A stretch of 64,000 nt of DNA from Micropterix aruncella (lineage: Eukaryota > Arthropoda > Insecta > Lepidoptera > Micropterigidae): the NCBI GenBank assembly GCA_944548615.1, contig OX155952.1:41542185-41606184 (forward strand), given 5' to 3'. Below, piece by piece: positions 47,468-58,784 of this stretch. The notes beneath the pieces are model-generated. The model did no database searches and had not been told where the DNA came from. It saw nothing but the letters and a program-made list of their open reading frames with translations. The first letter of the stretch is position 1. Each line of letters opens with the position of its first letter. The translations under genes were made by a program, and so were the position numbers.

Positions 47468-47672
47468 GCATGTCAAATTCTATGGCTTCGAAGGGAGAGA
47501 AAATGGGTGGTAAGGCGTAAGCTCATATTTGGCAATACAGCTGTCCTAAATCTGCCTTAGCCGGATGTCAGTGAGGATCGCCGCCCATCCCCCAGATGTG
47601 CAATAATAGTATTATGATGGGCCCCACTACGGTCGGTAAATTCCATAGCAGCTCCATTTGTATCTTTTTTTA
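47468..47672 (+). repeat. 3' segment of the C2H2 non-LTR element, copy 2
   Basis: Matches 9493-9705. Here no ORF precedes it, so it is a 5'-truncated copy, as expected from target-primed reverse transcription. It ends at tttgtatc before a T run. Confidence 0.65.
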
Positions 47673-48200
47673 ACACGCTTTTATTAGGTCGACCTGTATG
47701 TAACTAACTACGTAATGGAATCTAAGGTAACTACTTTAACCATCTTCCAAGGATCGTAGCGTCATGAAAATTGGCAGCTGTATGTAGTTCTGATGAAAAT
47801 ACAATAATATGGTACTGTCGAACTGATCTGATGATGGAGTCGGAAGATATGAACTGGAACTTCATGATGGAACATCGTATCATAGCTGTGTTTGGACTTG
47901 TTAGAAAAGTCTTGGAATGAACTTTGACGACGATTAGGTTTCAAGGTCTGATGATGACGCCGGAAGATAGGCACTGGCATTCCATGATGGAATATCGTAT
48001 CATAGCTGTGTTTAGACTTGTTAGAAAGGTCTTGTGATGAACTTTGACCACGATTAAGTTTCAGGGTCTGATGATGAAGCCGGAAGACAGGAACTGGCAT
48101 TCCATGATGGAATATCGTATCATAGTCGTGTTTGCACTTGTGAGAAAGGTCACGTAATGGACTTTGAACACGATCAGGTTTCAGAGCTATTACAAACCTT
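47673..48200 (-). repeat. Dispersed element carrying a 120-bp minisatellite, copy 1
   Basis: Units start at 47828, 47948 and 48068 (ctgatgatg anchor), an exact 120-bp period. Because 120 is a multiple of three, the minus strand stays open and reads as a 40-residue peptide repeat; I take this as a consequence of the period. The right-hand flank of the minus-strand element (taataaaagcg.gttaaaaa at 47675) looks like a polyadenylated 3' end. 63080-63430 is a near-identical partner, including the flank. Confidence 0.75.
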
Positions 48201-48533
48201 TTTTGGTTTTTATGTGCAATTATGAAAGCGTGTTCGTAGTGTTTTTTTTAAACTATTAATTAATTTTAATTATACAATTGATAGCACGGATATTTTTATA
48301 TTACAATGAGTGCTATGTAATGTCATGAATGTGTAGTGTAAGTGAACTTGTAAAAAATATTTCATGATGCGGCCAAATGACGAAATGTTTTTAGATAGGT
48401 ACATTTTCACTAAAACAATCGAAGAGAGCTGTTTTCACTACACGTTTGGCTTTCCCTGATTTAGTTTATGACGTAATAAGAGTATTATATTTGAAATAAA
48501 ATGTTAACAAATAAATATACTAAAAGAATAAAA

Positions 48534-48866
48534 ACACGACTGCCGTTATAGAAAGTGAACTCTTGTATTTATAATTATTTTTATTGCGGTTTTTTTTGTG
48601 AAATACTTGTGGTTTTTGTATTTATCCATAGAGGTAGATGTATATTCCCGGAATGTACTCATTCAGACCTTTCATTTGACACTAAACACGATATGTTTAA
48701 GTTAATTTATTGAAATTTGGACACTTAGACAAGTATTTTTGACATTTGGACAGTTTAGGTATCGTATGGCACTCGGTATGATATAACGATTCTAACAATA
48801 TCACTCACTTTTAAATCGGTTCAAGCGTTGAGAAGTTATGGTGGGATAAAAAATCAAGGTTTTAGC
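48534..48866 (-). mobile_element. MITE family B, copy in minus orientation
   Basis: Left end acacgactgccgttat at 48534. The core is inverted (ccaaatgtc, tcatccc, cgatttaaa-type blocks) up to about 48866. The other terminus is not recognisable. Confidence 0.6.
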
Positions 48867-49136
48867 GTAGTTTTATAATTTTCCAAATTGTTGGATTGTA
48901 ATAAATTCGTAAGAACCAATGACCAACCGAGTGTAAAAATTAAACACTGTATAATCTATTTTGACAATTTATTATTCCAAAATTTATCTTCGTTACTAGG
49001 CCTACCTGATCTATTCCTGACGGCCGCGAAGAGGAAGAACGAAAAACTAAACTGTCAAATGATGAATGTCAATACGCACCACGAACACGGCGATTTATAA
49101 TAAGGACGCTGCTTTCTCGTTATATGGGAGCAAGGA
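48867..49136. other. Unassigned DNA
   Basis: Short AT-rich stretch, nothing recognised. Confidence 0.35.
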
Positions 49137-49376
49137 AATAAGAAATAAGAAATAAGAAAAATTTATTTTTAAAAACCCGATCTGGGTATACAAATTACAT
49201 ATCAAATAAAATTGGTATTTCTACAAATAAAATTACATTTCAAATTATAAAAAAGTCTATAAAAAACTAATATTGAAAAAAAAACATAGAAATTCAAAAA
49301 TAACAAAGACATAAAAACTAGAAAAATAAAAATAAACAGAAAACATAGAGAATCAGCAATTCAATAACAAAAATAT
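49137..49376 (-). mobile_element. Non-LTR element 3' end (minus strand)
   Basis: The right-to-left sequence ends in tttttaaaaataaatttttc and three ttattc-type units (gaaataa direct repeats at 49134-49157), the look of a LINE or SINE 3' tail. The body is A-rich in plus sense without coding content. Confidence 0.45.
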
Positions 49377-49439
49377 GTGAAAACTAGAAAAATAGAAAGC
49401 ATCCAAAGAGTTCTACATAAACTACATTTAATAAGGATC

Positions 49440-49785
49440 AAACTATCGATCAACAATCAAGAAATAGAAAAATGCACCGACTCTCTAAAGAACAAAAGAT
49501 CAACTGGTCTCGATGATATACCTGTTAGCGTAATTAAAATCCATAAACGTGTACTGGCACCCTGTCTAATATATCTTTACAATTTAAGTTTTTCAGAGGG
49601 AATATTTCCAGATTGTCATAAAGTAGCCAAGATTACACCGATATATAAAAAAGGGCGATCCCACGAACATAGAAAAATATCGACTCGTAGCCCTACTGAG
49701 TAATTAATTTCTCAAAAATTTTGGAGAAGGTCACCGAAAAACGACTAAATGGTTTCCTTGAAAAATTTGTCGGCTGTCGAAAAAT
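49440..49785 (+). pseudogene. LINE RT N-terminal relic
   Basis: Reads EIEKCTDSLKNKRSTGLDDI, then PVSVIKIHKRVLAPCLIYLY, NLSFSEGIFPDCHKVAKITP and IYKKG, the fingers-domain opening of a CR1/Jockey-type RT. A frameshift follows; in other frames YRLVALLSN and FSKILEKVTEKRLNGFLEKF continue the RT order. Catalytic blocks are missing. Confidence 0.75.
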
Positions 49786-49804
49786 TTGAAAGGGGTCGCG
49801 GCAC

Positions 49805-49957
49805 GTACCCTATGACGCTCGGGAGAACAAAACGAGTCTAACAATACGATACACTTCCCGATGGGTTAAAGCGCTTAGAAGTTATGGAGGATTAAAGAAA
49901 CGGAAAACATACATATATGAATCCTGAACTTACAACACTCTTTTTGGGCAGTCGTGT
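49805..49957 (-). mobile_element. MITE family B, partial copy
   Basis: The terminal half only: aagaaacggaaaacataca, acactctttttgggcag and tcgtgt at 49957 (minus-oriented end). Confidence 0.6.
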
Positions 49958-50083
49958 AAAAAAGCAAACAACATTTTGCTTAATTATTATACAATAAATA
50001 ATTTTGGCCACTCTTATTACAAGCGTATATTTATGTAATGAGGGTGTCCTAACCATCGATTTAGGGAATCCTATATCGATGGT

Positions 50084-50710
50084 AGTAATAGTAGTAGTAA
50101 ACGGAGTGGGGGGCTTGTTTCCAGCCCTTGATGTCACCTGGATCTATAAGATGTTTTGTAACTACCCACTTTGTGGTTGGGTCAGTGGTCAGCTGTAGCC
50201 CAGTACTGTTACCAGTCCAAGCAGATCACTGACCTTCAAGTTGGGCAGATCGCAGGGTTCGAGAAAGGCTTGTCCCAGTAAACTGTGTCTTTTGCGGCGA
50301 GGCCTGGGCATCGACCAACGATGTGTATGCTGTCTTCAAGTTCTTCGCCACATATTCGGCAGTCCTTGCTCTCGGTCAAGCCAAGGTTGAATAGATGTGC
50401 TCTAAGGGTCGTGTGTCCGGTGAGGAGACCGATAGTGGTTCAAAGGTTCTTCTTGCTCATGTTAAGTAGGGCCTAGATTTTCTATTGTAGTGGTTGATCC
50501 ATCGTGGCTTTTGCCTGGCGACATCCCTGGCTCTGTTTCCAGGATGCCCGATGTTACTGCTCCCTGATGATTTTCTTACCTGTAGCGAAGGCGACCTTAA
50601 CAACTGGCTCCATCGGGCATTCCAGTGTGCCCAGTTTTGCCAGTCCGTCGGCCTCTTCATTGCCGGGTATGCCTTGATGATTCGGAATCCATCGATGGTC
50701 CTAACATAAG
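50084..50710 (-). pseudogene. 5'-truncated LINE: RNase H end and C-terminal Cys/His region
   Basis: The minus strand starts within RNase H (WIPNHQGIPGNEEADGLAKL), later LTGHTTLRAHLFNLGLTE and a CRICGEELEDSIHIVGRCPG zinc-binding-like motif, then (after a frameshift) LPNLKVSDLLGLVTVLGYS before a stop. This RNase H plus C-x-x-C...H...C end is found in I/Loa/R1-group LINEs. The insertion is flanked by the 11-bp direct repeat atatcgatggt (50073-50083, 50711-50721) and ends in a (TAC)n-type tail. Several stops and frameshifts are present. Confidence 0.8.
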
Positions 50711-50721
50711 ATATCGATGGT

Positions 50722-51335
50722 CCTAACCTAAAAAATCTTAACATTATACCGCCATCATTATAATATTATAAATCGTGAATACTGCTATTTATAAAGAAAT
50801 AAATATATAAAATAGATTTCCCGATAAGAAGAGAGACATTTTGCAAGGTCGAAAGAATATAGATCTAAGCTCATGTCATAGATCGATGTTTATGTCAGCT
50901 TCGCTTGAGAATGTCTGGCAACGTCATGAGAGGGAGTCGGTTGAGTGGAGGGACAGACCGCGCCAGACGCGGACCAGAGGACCACCCGCGTCGCGGGAGA
51001 TAACACCCGATCGCAGGCCTCTGTCTCGCTCTCATCTCTTAATAACTAACCAAAAAGACGACACCAAAACGGTCGAACGCCTTATCCATCTGCGCCCCTC
51101 TAAGAATAGCCTCAGCCTCATTTAAATACAACTAACTACTCGTATAACTCGCCTAATAACCGCTGCGGTTGCTGCGGATCGCTTGCCTCGGGCAATCATC
51201 GGGAGAATATCAATTTGGGGGATCGTGGGGTTCAATATTTATAAAATACATTCTGAAGTAACGCATCTGAGCACTTGGCCTTCCACATCTTACTTTCCCG
51301 GCAGAGGGAAAGTATTGTGAACACGGATTTTTTTA
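50722..51335. other. Unassigned DNA
   Basis: 50900-51030 is GC-richer. A 94-codon frame at 50841 begins with TTG and lacks recognisable motifs. Nothing supported. Confidence 0.35.
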
Positions 51336-51466
51336 AGAAATGAAGACGGATATATTTTGACTCCCCCCCCCCCCCTTCCTCCCACCCCCAAGAAGATTAA
51401 GGCCATTTCCAGTCTGGAGACTGTCTATATGTGTGTGTGTGTGTGTTTGTGTCTGTGTGTATATGC

Positions 51467-51502
<36 letters not shown>

Positions 51503-51835
51503 CTGTGTGTGTCTATGTGTGACCGTGTGTATGTGTGTCTGTGAGGGTGTGTCTGTGTGTGTATGTGTGTGTGTGTGCTGTTTGTATATGTGTGTATGTG
51601 TGGCTGTGTGTGTGTGTGTATTCCTCCACGATAGCGCCCAAACGCTTCATCCGATTGCGCTGGTATGCAGGAATCATTTGGTCACCGCAAGAGTTGGAAA
51701 GATTGTGGATGAAATCGCTCCACCAGGAGGCGGGCGTCATATTTCAATCTCGATATATTATTAGACTTAGAAACTCAAAATTCGGTACACAGTTGCGTCA
51801 TTGGGCCCAAACCACACCGTGAAAACGACACCAAA
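51336..51835 (+). repeat. Dispersed repeat with poly-C and (TG)n expansions
   Basis: Partner of 41935-42420. Same block order, but here the central microsatellite has expanded into a ~190-bp imperfect (TG)n tract (51430-51620) and the poly-C run is at 51362-51375. Cys/Val-rich frames through the TG tract are artefacts. Confidence 0.65.
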
Positions 51836-51949
51836 AAACTGCCGCATTTAAAAAATTACTACATAATTTTAGAAAATAGCCATTCTAACACTACGTAAAT
51901 ACTACAAATATACTACATTTGCTATCATAATCATTTGAAACAATCACTA

Positions 51950-52060
51950 TCGGGCGGGGTGGTGGGGGTGGGGGGAGGGGAGGTTGGCAGGGGAAGGGAT
52001 ATTTAGGAGGGGGGTGCAGGGGGGGGGGGGGGTAGAGGGTAAGGGGCATTTGGCAAGTGG
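51950..52060. repeat. G-rich tract, G-quadruplex-prone
   Basis: Nearly 100 bp of runs of three or more Gs, including an uninterrupted run of 14 at about 52019-52032, on the plus strand. Several sets of four G-runs within short distances fit the G-quadruplex pattern. Confidence 0.85.
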
Positions 52061-52100
52061 GTGGGGCTTGTTTGCTTTCCGGAAAATTCTTGGGGTGACA

Positions 52101-52738
52101 GTAGTAGCGTTGTCAACTACAACGGGCTAACCCGTCACCACAGGAAGTCTTAACGAAGTAATCGTTCTATCTCTCGTGAAGTGAGCGCAGAAGACTAAGG
52201 ACAAAACAATCTACCGTCAAACTCCGCCACGTGCCCGTAAGAGGCCAAAGCCTTATTCGCGAGATAGCCAGGAATGTTACCCAACGGGCATACACTCACG
52301 CCCTTACTTTCAGTTGCGACCAGATTACTCCGGTCTGTCGACTGGTTGCGAGTTCGAAGTCGCTTGCGCGACTATTGTATTACAGCGGTAATTCAGTTTA
52401 AATTTATCACGGACCTGGGCGTTCTTTACCCGTAGTGCCACACGGGATGGAGTGGCCCAAGGTCATTTCAAGAGTGGCATGACAACAGGTGAACATCCAC
52501 CCCCGCTGCTTAGGAAACAGTGTATGTATTTCAAAGTCTCCAGACCTCTTTAGCAAGTCAGAATGCACAACCGATTGGCTTCGCCGACCGTTTACCATCT
52601 CTAAGGCCTGAGACACAGGAGTCTTACCCGGGGTAGCCTTCCACTCGAGGAGGCTTCTGAATAGGAGCTGAATCGTGAGTTGCGCCGATCCGAGAACAAA
52701 ATGGATATTGTGGCCCAAGCTCAAAGAACCATTCACCG
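52101..52738 (-). mobile_element. Repeat R, copy E, with 14-bp target duplication
   Basis: A minus-oriented R copy flanked by the perfect 14-bp direct repeat ttcttggggtgaca (52087-52100 and 52739-52752). It contains the 3' hairpin (acgggttagcccgt in minus sense), the ttcgcgagatagcc block and the diverged central landmarks. Target duplication without terminal inverted repeats points to LINE-type retrotransposition. Confidence 0.8.
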
Positions 52739-52752
52739 TTCTTGGGGTGACA

Positions 52753-53234
52753 CCGAATTTTTTACAACGTGGTAATGCTATAATGTAAAGCTCGGTCTCT
52801 GAGTCCAGGGAAAGATGTTATACTACAAAATACCCGAGGCGGGTAAAATATCGATGCCAGCTGCGGGCTTACGTTGGACATACAAAGCGACCCGTGGCAA
52901 CTAGCTAGCTGTTTCTGCGCTACGAGTACATCCGGAGTCACGCGACAATATGTTATTAGAATGTATCTAGCATTGCTCAACAGCCACAGTCGTAAATAAC
53001 AAAGACACAGCAATGGCTACTTAATACACTGGATAATGTGCGTCTTGGACGTGTCTAACATTACCAATTTTATGCGGCCACTTACCTGAATAACCATCGG
53101 AGATTTAGAAGGAGGTTATTGGCAAGTCGTTATTTCATTGAAATTTACGACGTAACCTGAGTTGCCATAGCAAACAGTCATACATTTACCCTTGTTCAAG
53201 CGCACATCTTTTAACCATTTCTATTTCTATTTTT
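52753..53234. other. Unassigned DNA
   Basis: No recognisable feature; the end may contain the upstream, unrecognised part of the LINE relic that follows. Confidence 0.35.
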
Positions 53235-54310
53235 TCTATTATTTTCTTCGCTAAACAGGGTTCTCTTATTGGTCCCTTTATATTTAATACTAGCTGACCC
53301 GTGCACACTTCGTTGGGCGGTAAAACTTTTTACCTGTGATGAAATTATGAGTGTGGTTCGGTTAGTACTGTGTGCTATGTTTTATTTCCTGACTGCCAAA
53401 AGAAGGGTTATATTTTTACTGCATATGTGTATGTATTTGTCGTATTTGTGAGCGTATTATCTCTTTAACTATTTATGCAGTAAAAGGGAAATTATATGCA
53501 TTAAAAGGGAAAAGTCTTTTGTTTTAAACTCTTGAGACGATAAATTTACTTATTTTGACAAGAATTCATTATTGTTGATAATATGACCAATAAACATGAC
53601 CTAACGATTTAAATTATTTCTTTAATATAAAATACTACTTTTTGAGACTTAAATATAAAAGTTACGTCATATGCTGTCGCTGACTTTTTTGTAGGCATTA
53701 TCAAGCTCTACAACTTTTCTCTATAACTTAATCATATATCTCTCATCGTTAAGGCAGCGTTAGTTAGAAACGTTTTCGTTCGACCGCTATTCTCCGACTT
53801 ACTTTGCAAATCCGACTACCACAGAGAGTCTATCCATTTTTCGGATTAATATATAGCCTTTGACACTCACAAATAACTTGATTTCTATTGGTAAAAGAAT
53901 TTTCAAAATCGGTTCATTAGATCCAGAGATTACTTCCTACGTCACAAACTTTACCTCTTTATAATATTAGTATAGATTTTTGACAATAACGTTGGGGATT
54001 ACTTCTCTTGTTTTCTTTACAATTTTTACTCGGATGACTTAAATACTCGTATATACTGTACTGTTAAGAATGGCGATGTCTGTATCGCAATTCAAAGAGA
54101 TCTCGACGCCTTATCGCACTGTATTCGAAAAAGATATTTTTTAATGTAGCGAAATGTCACAATATGGCAGTCACTCGCAACAAAAATAAAGTACAAAGCA
54201 TCTCCAATCACTGAAGTCAGCGAGGTTCAAAATTTGAGAATAATTTTACGAATCAATTTGCTTTCGATAAAATCTTAAAAGATTGTTGAAACTAGCCTTT
54301 ATATACATAT
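53235..54310 (+). pseudogene. LINE RT relic interrupted by a Helitron
   Basis: Just left of the Helitron the frame reads KQGSLIGPFIFN (RT motif of the PQGS-x-LGP-LLF type). Just right of it come FDNNVGDYFSCFLYNFYSDD (YADD box changed to YSDD at about 54027), GDVCIAIQRDLDALSH and further frameshifted RT segments (NVAKCHNMAVTRNKNK; ITEVSEVQNLRIIL). If the Helitron is taken out at its A/T target, the two sides join in the same frame. Stops and frameshifts show the RT was already decaying or has decayed since. Confidence 0.78.
53290..53976 (-). mobile_element. Complete non-autonomous Helitron (687 bp)
   Basis: Minus orientation: begins TCTATACTAATATTATAAAG at 53976 and ends CTAG at 53290. Flanking bases on that strand are A before and T after. 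The 3' hairpin is slightly degraded. The body matches 38087-38836 closely. It sits inside a LINE RT. Confidence 0.9.
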
Positions 54311-55282
54311 TTCAAAGTTAACAATAAATAAAGTAAATAATGCCTAATAATAAATGGTGAAAAAAGGAAAAAAAACTGCATTCGGTCTTTCAGTTTTTTT
54401 AGTTTCTTAATTTACACCATGCTGCATCAAACGATTAAGTAATTTGATAATTTGAAGACTACTACTAGGATTTTATCAATGTTTTAATACATTAACTATA
54501 CTTGCCATCCAAATAAACAGTAAAATTTCCTACACTAATTAAAATAAAGTCTTAATATCAATAACCAAAAAATAATAAATATTGCAGTCATTCGATCAAT
54601 GGCCAAGAAGGATAAAATAAACATAAATATTAATATCAAGTTTATTGTTTTTAAATAAACAATTTAATTATAAGGTACCAAAATTGTTACAGGAAAAATA
54701 AAATAACCAATAATAAAAGCAGATCAAAAATAATAATTTAACTAAATACATAGTACTGAAATGGCCTTTGCAATCATTAAAATATCTAAAAATAATAAAT
54801 ATTATTCAAAAGTCTTAATGTCACAAAATATTTAAAAATAATATGACGTGATTAAAAAAAAAGTACCTAATTACAATATACTAAAATGGCTTTTGGAATA
54901 TTAAAAGGAATATTGTCAGATGGATTAAAAGAATTATATAAAATTACGAGTATATGCATATACAATTACTTTATGAAATCTAAATTATAATACTAATTAT
55001 TTAAATAATATATATTTTTTGTGCAACCTGTTGTTTGATACGCATATCGACCACACAGGAATCAAGCCTTACAAAATAGTCTAGATTTTCTTCAAAGATC
55101 ATGCAAATCCTTCAACGACATTAAACACCGTATATTACGCATATCCGCGGCATTCTCGATGATGGTACCATAAAACCGCCATGAAATCTTTCATCGTCAT
55201 TTTCTTAAATATCAACCAGGAAACTAATTTTAAATTTAATTTTAGGCTACTTAACAATGAGCTAGATTGATTGAGTTGGTTA
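54311..55282. other. Unassigned AT-rich DNA
   Basis: Very AT-rich with many AATAAT-type words. It may include the 3'-UTR of the preceding LINE. Nothing else seen. Confidence 0.4.
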
Positions 55283-55915
55283 GTATAGTATCGATTCACC
55301 ATTGATTATGCAGCGTATTAGATTTGTCAGCGTTCTAGCAACTACTACGATTCACCAACTATTAGTTTACTACGAAACGCAACATGTAGATGGTAGTCAT
55401 AGTTCCAAAAAATGATTAATCTTCTCTTATTATGTTGAATATGGTGACTGTCGTGATATAAAAGTACGGCGGTGCGCTCTAAACACGCCTACGGGTTATA
55501 AAATAATAACATTAAAGCAAACGTATTTTTTAATTATTATTATTTACGTAAAGATGTCATGTTTTCATTTGTTATACATGTTTCAATATGTAATAATTAC
55601 GCACTTAAATGTTCAGATAGACAAGATGGCATTCTATCTCTCCGTATAATTTTTGTGAAGTAATCAGCATAAATAAAGAATGCGATAGATGGCACTAATA
55701 ATTGAATATTATTATTGCTATCATTGGTTACATTATTGGGTTTTTATAATCAATCAGTGCTTTATAAAAAACCATTCATTATCAATGTTATTATAGATAG
55801 AGAAATAAATTGCTATTAGTTTTGCCGCCAGTGCTATCAGCGCCACCTGCATTTCGTCGGCCAGAAGGGTTGCTCAATCGTTCTATGGAGTTGAGCGATT
55901 TAATACCATATTTAA
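55283..55915. mobile_element. MITE family A, copy 6 (full length)
   Basis: From attgattatgcagcgtatta to ggagttgagcgattta, with all family landmarks in order. Same orientation as 10593-11247. Confidence 0.75.
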
Positions 55916-57000
55916 TAAATGGTTTGACATTCCTATAGCTAGCAACTTAATGCATATTTGCAAATCTTTGCAATGAATTTTTTTTTAACAATTTTAGCAC
56001 TTTGAATTATTTTGACTTTTTCAGATTTTATATTTCTGGATTATTTTTATTGATTATTTAATTTTTGGTTTTAGTAAGTAGGTACATCTTAAAAATGAGT
56101 ATCGCGTAAAAATGAGTATTTTGAGTATCGCCATGTTGCATATCGACATGTCCTAAAAGCAATAATGAAGTACGTTGAGCTGTATGTACGTGGTGATAAA
56201 TTTGGATTTTGTAAAAATGGACTAATAGACTGTAATTTAAATGTACCTAGATATTACGTTTCTACAATATGTTAAGATTTTTGGAAATAAATTGAAATTG
56301 AAATCTAACGCGAGTTATTATAAAATTCTAAGCGTCTTCAAAAGCATTTATTCGAATACGATGGTTAGTAAAATACTATGGTTTTGAAGGCTTAGTAACC
56401 GCTGAAGAAACTGACCAAATGCCTGCATTGGAATGGGCTAAAAGTTTCCAGCATTGCAATAGATATGGCCAGAAGCAGAATTTTTCGTGGAAGGATAACG
56501 GATATCAATAATTGATGTATAAAACCCACAAATTTGATACTTTTCATGTATATCCCAATATTAAGAAACTGAGTTTATATAGTGTCAACCGGATGGCGGA
56601 CGTGGGGGTCGTTGGATACACTCTGTAAATTCGTGTTGATGATGTGGATAGATTGCGTCCGTGCGATAGTGGCCGTTAGGAAGAGTGATGTTATCGGTCC
56701 ACCCGCAAACGGCTCGGTCGTGTCCAATCTCACGCATCAATCTCATGCAGGAATAAATCTTCCCTTTTTAATCTCGTCGAGATCTAGTTAACGTCGGACT
56801 TTCAACCCTGAATTGTAACATTAATTCCAGGAATTATTCTGTCAACAAACCGGAACTGTCAGTTCGTGAACTTACAGTTCTAGAACGTCAGTTTGTGAAG
56901 TCAGACATACTTACACAATGAGTTCTAAATGAGTTGCGTTTATGATTGCTGTTTCCTGAAAAAAGCATCAGTCAACGACGAGGCTGTGTGCACCAAAGAC
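55916..57000. other. Unassigned DNA with two coding-like scraps
   Basis: Plus strand about 56331-56500: a 51-codon open stretch containing YYGFEGLVTAEETDQMPALE and WAKSFQHCNRYGQKQ. Minus strand about 56780-56590: an open stretch containing REIGHDRAVCGWTDNITLPN and GHYRTDAIYPHHQHEF. Both look protein-like but are short, without a clear start or splice context, and match no family I know. Confidence 0.25.
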
Positions 57001-57165
57001 GAAACGGGGCGAGTCTGGAATAGGAGCTGACCCACCGGGCACAGATTCCTATTCCAGACTCGAACGTCTACTTGGAGAATACCGGATAGGTGTTGATCCG
57101 TGTTGGGCCGACCCAAGAACACGACGGGTCATATTGGTCCAACTGCACAGGGCCCGTAAACTCCC
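57001..57165 (-). mobile_element. Repeat R, 5' part (copy F)
   Basis: Minus orientation: gggagtttacgggccc at the right end, then gtgttgggccgac and ggtgttgatcc-type blocks, diverged. Inside is a short inverted repeat (ctggaataggagctg / cctattccag). Most of the 3' part is missing. Confidence 0.5.
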
Positions 57166-58120
57166 AAAGATCAAGGATCTACAAGGATCACTTGTAAAAA
57201 AACCAATATCGCATAGGAAAGTTGATTACTCGACAGTATTCAACGGAAGGCTTGCGCAGAAAGTTTGAACGATGGCGGCGATTCGCTGATGCATAATTCA
57301 GGTGGGCCGCCACCATTGCTATTCCTAGCTGATAAGAGTCGTAAATAACTAAGTGTCCATTTGAGTGTCGGCGACAAATTGCATTCGTTGGCGAACTGAT
57401 TGATTTTATAGCTCTAGATGTACGTGATCCGAAAAAACGCTGTCTCATTAATACTAGAATTTCGTACACAGAAAAGGCAGTGGCTTAATCCAGTTAGTCA
57501 AACTCCTAAAATCTAAAACTTCATTTTATTTATTGATACAAATTTTCAAGTAGGTACTACAAGATTTGTAAATTATAGTATATATTGCGATTTTACTATT
57601 CCAGTAGACATAATATCTTGTCTGTTCGGGTGGTACTTAATTAGAATAAAACAACATAAATAGTAATTAAAAATTAAGTGACAGAGTGTTACATAAGAAG
57701 AAAAGTTATCAAACTATGGCCCTGGTAAACTTTCTAATTTGTAAGTTTTGTGATAAGATTTTCGTGAACTCTTCATATTCCTCTCTGGTTTTATTATCAA
57801 GCAACTGTATCATCTATCCCTTAAATCGAGGACAATTTAGGTCTTTCTCCTGTATGTTAAAAGTCAGTATATAGTAGTTTTTGGCGCTAGAAATATATAA
57901 TGACGCTGTCCGTAAGTCGTGCTTAGTTTGGACACCACTGTTTGTCGGTTGCGTTGTCTTGTATCGTGGTGATATTTGCTAAATCCACTAGGGATATTGA
58001 CCGTATTACAAATAACTAGGGATGTTGACCGTATATGCGATTTTTCATCAAGAAGCTCGTTGCGAATTCTATTGCAATAAGAGCTCAGCAATATCTCACG
58101 ATGATCACATCGGCTTGTCA
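57166..58120. other. Unassigned DNA
   Basis: AT-rich. Frames at 57188-57469, 57686-57874 and 57864-58178 show no recognisable motifs. Confidence 0.35.
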
Positions 58121-58778
58121 ATGGGCCCATGATGAGGTGGCCACGATGACCCATGTGTTCAGGGTCGGTCACACTCACGGGTCAACACCCATCCGATGGC
58201 CTCCACGCATGGGGTGCGAACCTGGGTAGGACACTGGGTCAACCAGTCTCCCCTGGGAATCCAACCTCTGGCGCTCCTGGACGGTCTGCACACCGAGCGG
58301 CGCAAGCCAATCGACTGTGCTCTCCGACTAACAGTCGGGGGAGTCTGGGAACTGTATTGTTTCCTATAGAGCGGGGGTGGTTGTCTACCTTACGGCGACT
58401 GCTCTTGAAATGACCACTGGCCATCCGATCCCGGTTCAGAGTCGGGCAAAGGACGCCTTGGTCGGCGATAGATTCGGTGCACACCGTTTCACCGCTTCGT
58501 AAGGGAGAGGACCGCGCAAGCGACTTCGAACTCGGTACCAATCGAGAGACCGGAGAAATCTGGTCACAATTGGAAGTGAGGGCGCGAGTATCTCGAGCCC
58601 GCCGGGTTTATTCCTGGCTCACTCGCGGTAATGCGTTGGACTCTCACGGGTTGTGACGTAGCTGAACGTAGAATTGTACTGTCCAAAGTCTTCTACGTTC
58701 ACTGCAGGGCGATAGAACGAGAAAATCGTTAAAACGTCCTGTGGTGACGGGCTCGCCCGTTGTAGTTGACACCGCAAG
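58121..58778 (+). mobile_element. Repeat R, copy G (near full length)
   Basis: About 658 bp, very close to copy A. All landmarks are in order, ending with the acgggctcgcccgt hairpin and gttgtagttgac. ttgtca flanks both sides (58115-58120 and 58779-58784), a likely 6-bp target duplication. Confidence 0.75.
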
Positions 58779-58784
58779 TTGTCA

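Noticed and set aside
47762..48100. 112-codon minus-strand frame with a 40-residue repeat, possibly a repeat protein
   Set aside because: The openness follows from a 120-bp (multiple of three) minisatellite period in a dispersed element; no start, domain or expression evidence.
47828..48180. CRISPR-like array
   Set aside because: Units are contiguous 120-bp tandem repeats without spacers, in a eukaryotic sequence.
51357..51764. Cysteine/valine-rich frame that could look like a secreted peptide
   Set aside because: It is a translation of the (TG)n tract and poly-C run within a dispersed repeat.
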